From Actinomucor elegans (taxonomy: Eukaryota > Mucoromycota > Mucoromycetes > Mucorales > Mucoraceae): a stretch of DNA of 64,000 nucleotides. Positions 56,656 through 64,000 of the stretch are shown here, in pieces; the first letter of the stretch is position 1; every line of letters starts with the position of its first letter. The stretch covers positions 744,001 to 808,000 of the forward strand of contig JAMSLZ010000006.1 in assembly GCA_026027325.1 (NCBI GenBank), in the 5' to 3' direction. The position numbers and the translations under genes are program-made. The notes under the pieces were generated by a model that did not search any database, was not told where the DNA came from, and saw nothing but the letters and a program-made list of their open reading frames with translations.

Positions 56656-58469
56656 ATGAACATTATTGATGGTATAAAGTTTGTTGTCGCAGTGACTGGA
56701 CTTACAGCTGCATACTACATGGGAAGCCATCAAGACAGCCTACCAAGTCGATTTGTAGCTGCGTTATGGTCCATCACTCGTCATTGGACTCGTTATTGCA
56801 AAGTGAGTCGAGGATTCGCTTATAAACACGTTTCTAATCAATATATGCTCCTATTTTCCCAATAATAGTCTTTATTATCTCTTTCATTACCGGCGTCCGA
56901 ACAATCGATATTTGAAGAAGAGTTCAAATATTTGATTGTCACTTCCTCATTGTTTAATGAAACACCTCAACAAGAACAAGAACTACAACAGCGACTGCAC
57001 AAGAGAAAGCTATTCACTAACCAAGAAGAAATATCCTGGACCAGAATAATCGCAGTAGTTAGTTTGAACGTAATTTGCTTCGGCGTTATTCTAATGAACT
57101 ATACGAAAGACTCGCTTGGTTGTTTGTGTTTGGGTACCATTGCAATCAGCTATTTTTTATATAGACATAGTGTATGTAGTGTTTAAGCATAACTACCAGT
57201 TTATTAATCTATCCATTATAGAGGCATGTGCAGATTCGCAAAATCCATGCATCAGCACTTGATTCTATGCATGAAATCATTTCATTATCCCAGGAAAGCG
57301 ATGCGATTCTGACACGTCTCTTCAAAGTGCTACATGTAACCAAATCAACTCAGCAGCTCCAGCCATTGGGTACTTTTCTGTCTGCGCATTTTGAAACATA
57401 TATTGAAACTGTGCAGCAATTGCAACCATTGATCGATCGTCATAATCTATCGCGTTTACGAGACATGTACAATATCAACGAAGAGATTCCTTCCACACTA
57501 TTGGAATTTGATTCACACAACTATACCATGGATGATATTGACCTGACTTATTCTGTGATCGGATGGAAACGCAGAGAATACCTTTTATATCTCTTGGCAT
57601 TGGATGTTATGTCCAATAACAGAAGTGCACACTATGGTAAAAACTGGAGACAAGCTATACAAGCAAATGCAGGCCTTGTTCAAGAATACAATGATTTCAA
57701 CAAAAAGCTAAACTCGATATCTATTACTCTGAATGATTGTTTGCGTAAGTATTAGTGGATGATAAAATTGCTAGGTCACTCATTTTTGAATATACATATA
57801 TATATATAGCTGAAAAGACGGAAAGTACAGATACCAAATCAACTACAGCCTCTTCTACGTCCTCTCATTCTTCTTTTGCTGACACCAGTGAAGGATGGCA
57901 ATCGGATGGACGAACACTGACATTAATGCATCGTGTATCAGCAGTTGAAAAGCATATTGAGGATGTGCAAGCCAAACTCTTCTTATGTAAACAGGATACG
58001 AGGCTATTATCTTATGGTCGAGGTAATATATATTTTTTTTATTGATTTGACCAAGCAAACTAACACAAGCATAGTGTCTACTTTGAGTTTAGAGAAAATG
58101 AGTAAACGCTTTAGTCATATTGATGATACAATGAACAGTTTACTAAGTCAGTGGGAAGAGAGCAAGCACTCCTTAAATGTTTTGTTAGAGGATGAACAGC
58201 TGAAACTCAAGACTTCAAGTGTCTATCTTCCATCCCCACCTACTTCGCCACGGGATTTTAAACAACAACAGCAATACGGTGAAGATCCAGATAATGATAC
58301 CTCTTTAATGACAAGTTTGAGCAGAAGTCGTAGCTATAGCGGCACAAGGACTTCTTCATTTACCAAGAATCGATTACATCGTATCCAATCCCTAAAGATC
58401 AATCGTAATAACCATAAGCGATCAATGACCAACGATCTCACTCTGAGTCCCATTAATACCACCCTTTAG
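56656..58469 (+). CDS. Membrane protein of the vezatin/Inp2 (myosin-binding) kind
   Basis: Five exons, 56656-56802, 56869-57171, 57222-57744, 57810-58022 and 58075-58469, join in frame to 526 residues. Two close membrane segments sit at about residues 105-145 (IIAVVSLNVICFGVILMN; CLCLGTIAISYFLYRH). Before them is EEEFKYLIVTSSLFNETPQQ; after them a helical cytosolic domain with ALDSMHEIISLSQESDAILT, RLFKVLHVTKSTQQL, LSRLRDMYNINEEIPS and WKRREYLLYLLALDVM. This layout resembles vezatin-type myosin-binding proteins, which in yeasts (Inp2) link peroxisomes to a class V myosin. A coiled region (FSHIDDTMNSLLSQWEESKH) and a Ser/Arg-rich tail end the protein. Identification is by layout and a few motifs, so moderate. 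Confidence 0.65.
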
Positions 58470-58733
58470 AAAAAAAAAAGAAAAAAAAACCTCTCAAAGC
58501 ATTCTTATATCATATACATAGCTTCTATCATATTCACATCTATTACTCCTATATATCATCTATGGTTAAAAAGTAAATAAAGCAAACACTGCAAAAAGTC
58601 CCCGACCAAAGAAAACAAAGCCTATTTTCTAATGGGCTCATACCGAAAAACAGGGTAGACATTAACTTCTTTCTCGAATATATCATCCTGCTGCTAGATA
58701 TATATCCCATTTTCGATTGATACCCACCATTCT
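58470..58733. terminator. Short 3' / promoter region
   Basis: 264 bp between two genes on the same strand. It contains A-rich runs and AAAAAGTAAATAAAGC near 58567-58582, a possible polyadenylation signal for the vezatin-like gene. Confidence 0.4.
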
Positions 58734-59516
58734 ATGAAAAAGAATCCTAGAATATCTCGGGCAAAGTTTGAAAACATAGCCTATTTAACACTAAACATAG
58801 TGAATATGATTATGTTTCTAATGGTTTTCACAGCATCCATTCTAAAAGCAAAAGAAGGCACACTGGCAGATATCATTCAAGCCATTTATTGCACGTAAAG
58901 TATTCAAATAATGATACTAGACAAATCTGAATAACAAAACTTGACATGTATCTAGTATCATGAGTTTTTTGTTGATTCTGCACGAGTTCTTATCACCTGC
59001 ATGGACACACATTTATTTTGGTTTCTTGAACATACATCTAGGAAAGGGTGTGCTTATGCTTTTGTAAGTGATAGATGCATATATTTATAAAAGTAGTATC
59101 AAGACTAATGTATGCATATATAATATAGTCTCAGTTGCCTAATAATGTGTGAAATAGCCTATAATATCATTGTAGCCATCTTTGCATTTACAATAGGGCT
59201 AGCCTATCTGATATTATCATTGATACCCACTATACCACCACCTAATAGCTTCTTGGTGCATTGGAAGAACCATAAAGATTTCTGGGCAGAAGGACTTGAT
59301 CTGGCAGTGATCCCCAATCAAATCATTACCACCAACATTAAAAATGATATTGTTTCTTATCCTCACCCTTCAGCATGGCATCCGGCTTCTTGTTCAAACA
59401 TGACGGCTATTTCAAGACAATCTTCAGCTTTTTTAACACCCATCTATAATACAGATTATACTCGATATCAACAACAACTACCACCACAAGACACAAATCA
59501 TCTGTGTGTATACTAA
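58734..59516 (+). CDS. COPI-associated (Tvp15-like) membrane protein
   Basis: Small four-helix Golgi-type membrane protein. Three exons, 58734-58894, 58956-59063 and 59129-59516, give 218 residues. Helices: LNIVNMIMFLMVFTASIL, IQAIYCTIMSFLLILHEF, then after the short hydrophilic IYFGFLNIHLGKGVLMLF the third, and IVAIFAFTIGLAYLILSLI. The FGFLNIHLGKGV segment between helices matches the pattern of the COPI-associated family (yeast Tvp15/Tvp18 kind). The C-terminal 75 residues are hydrophilic and Pro/Ser/Gln-rich, longer than in yeast. The family's exact role in Golgi traffic is not settled. Two other trafficking genes (Sec20, Sed5) lie in the same window but not adjacent. Confidence 0.7.
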
Positions 59517-60708
59517 TAAAACTATATAGCTTATTGAAAGTTCTGCTATCGGCTTTCGATTTTAAAGGAAATGTGTGATGTATTTTTTTTTTAATTCAAA
59601 TGGTACTTTCTTCCCTATTAACAGTCAATGAACAAGAGACTGACAATTCAGTTATAGTTTTGGGTAATACAGCGGCTCATTAATGAACATTACCTACTAA
59701 TCAGATGTAACATGTTGGCCAAGATCGGCTGAGATCACTCATGTTGACTAATTGCACCATATCAATGCTGTAAGCTGGAATTTTGGCCTTCAAAATTCAA
59801 TCTAAAAACTAGTGTAGGGAAAGGCAGCTTGATAATTACACTTTAATTAATTAGTATTATCTATAAATATGTTATAAGCTTACACTGAAACAAAATATTG
59901 CACTTTGTTATTCTATCTGTTTACCGGAAATCAAAGCTATATTTTGGTTAAATGTCATTCTAAACATATTCGTTTTAGTCCAAACATTTCGTCAATGGTA
60001 TATCATGGAGAGCACATGATTCGATCATCACCAACCAATGGAATGGATGCTGCAGTCAGCCATTCATTTTTTTTTTTGGCTTAAAAAACTGCTATAAGTA
60101 AGGGATCTGAGATTTGTACTGTTAATATAAGGTATAAAAGGTGTAATTCATGTTCTATTGATGCAAGAATTAGGAAAAAAAAAAGTTCTCTAGAGGAGAA
60201 GCCCCCTGTACCATATTCCAATTCTTTAAAAAGCTGCTTTATAGTCGCTAGGGTTTATTAGTTTAAACATATACATTTTACTTTATATATATATATGTAT
60301 CTTCTCGAAACTCGAAGCTTTATATCAGTTTGTTGGTGATTTCTGTAATTTATGTTTTTGTTGAGTTGAAACATCGCCGCTGACTGCTGCCGACTGCATA
60401 TTCAGTTCCCGTTATCCAATAGAATTAGTGTATCTAAATATCATCAGATCTGTATAAGAAATTCCACGCATCTATTTACTATTGATAGATGTACAAAATT
60501 GGCGTACTATTAACAAGAGAAAAAAAACTTCAGAAACATATTATCTAGCTTATCTCCCTTCCTTAATCTCGCTGTAAGTGTGCAAGCACACCACTTTAAA
60601 TAAATATACGTTCTTTATATATTGTATGAAATAATGAGTCTTTAGTCTATCTAGAGTAAAAGTGCGATTGAGTGTGTGTGTGCGTGTGTGTGTGTATACA
60701 TGAGATTT
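59517..60708. other. Convergent 3' region, one repeat unit
   Basis: 3' flanks of the COPI-associated (+) and SAP-domain (-) genes. One reverse unit of the dispersed repeat at 59680-59750, and a TG microsatellite at about 60671-60697 next to the SAP gene stop. Nothing else recognised. Confidence 0.45.
59680..59750 (-). repeat. Partial unit of the ~170-bp dispersed repeat
   Basis: CTAATCAGATGTAACATGTT, then GGCCAAGATCGGCTGAGATC: reverse complement of core plus the GATC-rich block. Confidence 0.55.
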
Positions 60709-62561
60709 CTATGAGGAATGTTGATTTTTTGTGGATTTGTCTTCTTCCATGACGATATTATTATCAAACATAATACTGCTTAAATCAGGCCCATTCAAAG
60801 GATCCGAATACATGAAATTGTTGTTATACAAGTCTTGGTTCGATGTCAAAAAAGATAGTAATTCATCTGCTGATTTATCATGTGTTAAATTGTTACCCTG
60901 TTGAGCCATACCTATAATAGCGTGTTAGATACATCTAATATACGTGCTGCATACTAATCAATACCTTGTTGTAACAAATAGTCTATTGATGGGTCAGTCC
61001 ATTCCATTGCCTGGCTGTTATCAAATGGATTTTGATCATCTTCTCTATCTGGTGTGGCTAATGCAGAAGAAGCAAAAGGTGCATAACACTTTTTGTTAAA
61101 ATTGAACCCTTTCATGACCGAATCTTCTTCTGGTTGCATCATAAAGTTACCAACAGGAACAGAAGACGAATAAAGAGCATTGTTTCTTGGAGATGTAGCA
61201 TATGGGGCAAAACGACGAGATTGTTGATTTGTCATGGGTGGTGATCCAATATGCATGTCTGCAATCGACCTATTTAATGACCCCAGCCCTGTTGCTGTTG
61301 CTGTTGACGTTGCTGTAGCGGTAGTATTAGGTGAACTTGATAAATACATGGTATCTGGAAGTGATGCTGCATGATCCATATTGGGTGATTGTTGTTGTTG
61401 CTGCTGCTGCTGCTGCTGTTGTTGTTGTTGTTGGTTATATCGGTTGGAGATTGGAATGCCATTAGCTCTTGCATGTTCAATCAATTCTCTTTCTTCCTGA
61501 AGACGCTGTAGCAAAAGAGCCTTTTTGCCAGTAGCTGGTTTTCCTCTTTGGCGCAACAACTCTTTTAGTTCAGATACGGTAATATCATCAAAATCCACCT
61601 TAACAAGCTGATCATCTAATCTCTTTTGGCGCTGCTCCAAATCAAACGATTGAAAAGCGTTGGCACGTTGCACACGTTGGATTTGAATTGGCATCGTACG
61701 AGAAGGAAACGACGAAGCCGCACTATTGGCGTTATTGTTATTGTTTGTAGAAGGAATCGCCATACTGGATACAGTTGGTTTGTTACTTGAGTTGGTTGTC
61801 TTGACCTTGTCTCGATTCATTCGCAAGATAGGTTTACTGTTACTATTAAGTGTGTCTAAAGATGACTTTCTTCGATTATTCATCATGGCGTCATTGTTAT
61901 AAGACAAGTAGCCCTTTTGCTGTTCGTTTAAAGTGACAGGCATTGAAGTGCCGGTTATATCGTGCAAGGGCTGCTTTTGAGGTTTCTTTGCATAATTCAC
62001 GCGGAATCTGGCTTGCAGTTCATTGAATCGACGCTGATGATCAATGCTTGATTCTTTTTGTTGAGATATGGGTATAGGTTTTGAGCTTTTGCCACCACTG
62101 CTACTACTGCTGCTAGTACTACTCGTGGACTTTTGTTTACTCTCTTTTTTGGTAGTAGAGTTATTGAACATGGCTGATAGGTTTGATCGCATTGGTTGTT
62201 GATGTTGCTGTTCTTGAAGCAACAGCTGATGTTGACGTACGAAATTGGGATCTGACAGAAGAATAGCTTGTTGTTGCTGTAGGTCATCAGTGCCAGTTGT
62301 TTGATCCAAAAACATGTTATCATCATAAAAGTTTGTATTATAGTTTCCACCCAATAGTATATCTTGTCCTAGAGCAGAAGAAGGTGAAGGTGACGTGTCG
62401 TTTTGGAAATAAAAATGTTGTGTAGGCAGACTATGACTTGTTTCAAAGTTGAGAAAAGAGTTTTGGTTGTTAAAATTTGTCATTTCGTCAAAAGATTGTC
62501 CAAATAACTGATTCGAGGCAAAACTATTCGGATCGTCTTTGTCATTGTCATATTGATACAT
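60709..62561 (-). CDS. SAP-domain protein with polyglutamine tract
   Basis: Two exons, 62561-60965 and 60911-60709, exactly 600 codons (599 residues). The only folded domain I see is a SAP motif around residue 330: DDITVSELKELLRQRGKPAT, then GKKALLLQRLQEERELIEHA; SAP domains bind DNA or RNA in nuclear proteins. An upstream RxxF-type patch (RRFNELQARFRVNYAKKPQK) may be another binding segment. The rest is low-complexity Asn/Gln/Ser-rich, including a polyQ run of about 16 coded at 61388-61433, and an acidic tail (DPLNGPDLSSIMFDNN) that could activate transcription. I start at MYQYDNDKDD; the open frame runs 59 codons farther upstream but that part reads like T-rich leader. Myocardin-like SAP coactivators share this layout, but orthology is not shown. 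Confidence 0.8.
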
Positions 62562-63044
62562 TCTATTTCTTGGATATGAAAGGAAAGGGTTTCGGAAAAA
62601 AATAACACAGGGGTGTTTCAAAAAAAATGGTACAAAAAAAGAAGGAAAGAAAAAAGGTTTTATTGTACATGTAAAACTGAAAAAGTGATTCTTCTGTATT
62701 GTGCACACTGTTTGAAAAGATCCGCCAGAAGCAGTCACGAAACTCAGCGTTGGGTTTGAAATTTGATCACTTTACTGTCTCATCTCCGCTTGAAACTATA
62801 AAAGTCCGGAACAACTCAGATCGAAAAGGTTGAATTCCAAGCAATTCAATGGTCAGCGTTAGTAGACAAAAATTTCATTATGTCCAAAATGCTTTTAAGC
62901 ATGAATTTGATCCAGTTTTCCGTGGTAAAAATTTGTCAGTGTAATGTAAGAAAATTATAGTAATAGCATTTGTACAAATCTTAAAGGGGTGTCGAACGGT
63001 ATAAACTTTTAATATTTCCTTTAACTCATAGAAAAACCTATAAT

Positions 63045-63087
<43 letters not shown>

Positions 63088-63581
63088 GCAGCTATAATCC
63101 CTTCTTTGCGCTTCACAAAACGCTTCACAAAAAAAAAAAGAGAATGGAAGGCCAGGAAAATCTCAGCCTATATAATGAAAATCCGGCCATTTTTGCCCAA
63201 TTTTAAAAACATCTATATTTGCAGATCGATCCTTGTTTAATGTGGTATCTGATAATTAGGACATTTTCAGACTGAAGTACTACATTTATTAGAGCTATTA
63301 TTGGACTGAAAGACATTAGTATATTAGATTTTAGAGACATTTTATAAATTACATTGATTCCATATACACTGGTGCTATAAATCTATAGATCTTTCAACCG
63401 ATCCCGTTTGAATGTTGCATCTAATTACTTATTCATGCTCAATGTAAGAAACTGCATCTAATAGTATGCCAAGAACGTCTATCTACAGAGAATCGGCTTT
63501 TTGCCCCTCCAAATATATCATCACTCAATAACTTTTACTGAACACCCAATATATAAGGTTAATAATGGTCAAACCTTTATT
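62562..63581. other. Intergenic region with poly-T tract and two repeat units
   Basis: Promoter of the SAP gene and 3' flank of Sed5. A run of 34 T lies at 63049-63082 and two forward repeat units at 63220-63480. No gene seen. Confidence 0.5.
63220..63480 (+). repeat. Two tandem units of the ~170-bp dispersed repeat
   Basis: Cores at about 63236-63253 (TTTAATGTGGTATCTGATAA) and 63408-63426 (TGAATGTTGCATCTAATT), 171 bp apart. ATCTATAGATCTTTC precedes the second and ACTGCATCTAATAGTATG follows it. Confidence 0.7.
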
Positions 63582-64000
63582 CTACATGACCCAGGTAAAG
63601 AATAGAAACAATGCGACGATAGTAATAAATACTTTGATAATTAATCCACGATTTGAACTGATATTGGTGTAATATTTGAGTAATTCACTTTGTGCACCCA
63701 ACACGTTCATTTCAATATCATCTGTATTTTGGTCAATTCTAAGAAAGAAAGAAAAAAAAGTTAATAATAAAAATAAAAAAAAGTTTGTGCAGTGTACCTT
63801 TGAATCGTTTCTCTTTGTTCTGCTACCATGGTAGCTAATTGTTGAAATATACCGCCTAATTCTGCTATTGTACTTTCAATAGTTTCCATTGCATTTGAAC
63901 GAGTTTGTATTTGTCTATCATTTTGTTCCATCATCATTAATTGTTGCTGTTGAGGTGCAATCATAGGAATACCTAGTGATTGGGGTGAATCGTCATAGTT
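63582..64000 (-). CDS. SED5: Golgi t-SNARE Sed5 (syntaxin 5), N-terminus cut by window edge
   Basis: Qa-SNARE of the early Golgi for ER-to-Golgi and intra-Golgi fusion. Visible exons are 64000-63798 (continuing beyond the window) and 63738-63582. The part seen covers the SNARE motif QQQLMMMEQNDRQIQTRSNA, METIESTIAELGGIFQQLAT, MVAEQRETIQRIDQNTDDIE, with the zero-layer Gln in IFQQLA, then NVLGAQSELLKYYTNISSNR and a C-terminal anchor VFITIVALFLFFTWVM. SNAMETIESTIAELG and SSNRGLIIKVF are typical of syntaxin 5 rather than plasma-membrane or vacuolar syntaxins. The intron splits AG|A of the Arg before IDQN. Confidence 0.92.

Noticed and set aside
62562..62738. SAP protein starting 59 codons farther upstream
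   Set aside because: The extra part is Phe/Pro/Ser-rich translation of T-rich leader sequence without domain character.
1..64000. tRNA, rRNA, CRISPR, LTR retrotransposon or DNA transposon
   Set aside because: None was recognised by eye: no reverse transcriptase, integrase or transposase peptides, no regular short repeat-spacer array. A tRNA with an intron could have escaped; tRNAscan would decide.

Overview
The window looks like nuclear DNA of a filamentous fungus, most likely Mucoromycota (probably Mucorales). It is AT-rich by eye. Genes carry short introns (mostly 45-90 nt) with GTAAGT/GTATGT-type donors and TAG/CAG acceptors. It holds two chitin synthases, Scw1/Whi3-, Gap1- and Sad1-type proteins of fungal flavour, and a Sec20 ending in an ER-retrieval-like RDEL. 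No rRNA, tRNA, CRISPR array or intact transposon was recognised. All exon models were built by hand from splice motifs, frame continuity and family similarity remembered from general knowledge; no search was run.

Layout. 1-8.8 kb, all on the minus strand: a class I-III chitin synthase cut by the left edge, a four-CBS-domain SNF4-like protein, and a class IV (CHS3-type) chitin synthase. 8.8-17 kb: a long promoter region, NHP6-type HMG-box protein (+), a possible tiny gene, RRG9/neugrin-like mitochondrial protein (-) and a disordered orphan (-). 18.7-24.1 kb: a bacterial-type LctP lactate permease with seven introns (-), eEF1B-alpha (+) and an HDDC2-type HD phosphohydrolase (-). 27.3-33.3 kb: a Gap1-type RasGAP (+), the actin regulator GMF (+) and the splicing factor Sad1/USP39 (-). 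34.6-40.3 kb: an FHA plus forkhead transcription factor (+), an MFS sugar transporter with an apparent frameshift (-) and a Scw1/Whi3 RNA-binding protein (-). 42.8-50.1 kb: an ankyrin protein (+), a small orphan (+), a decayed DysF/peroxin-like gene (-), 5-aminolevulinate synthase (-) and Sec20 (-). 52.5-64 kb: Rli1/ABCE1 (+), a vezatin/Inp2-like membrane protein (+), a COPI-associated membrane protein (+), a SAP-domain protein (-) and Sed5 cut by the right edge (-).

Functional threads are loose, as expected in a eukaryote: cell wall synthesis and integrity (two chitin synthases, Scw1), Golgi-ER trafficking (Sec20, Sed5, COPI-associated protein), Ras and actin control (RasGAP next to GMF), and translation (eEF1B, Rli1).

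The least explained signal is non-coding. A degenerate repeat of about 165-180 bp occurs at least 23 times, in both orientations, only between genes, often as short head-to-tail arrays of two to four units. Its marks are an AGATCTATAGATCT palindrome, a GTTTAATGTCGCATCTGATG core and a CATCTATTAGAACTAT block. Other notable points are two GC-AG introns in the lactate permease, a 3-nt ATG-only first exon in GMF, an apparent single-base frameshift in the sugar transporter, a newly recognised pseudogene, and a 40-bp tandem promoter repeat.
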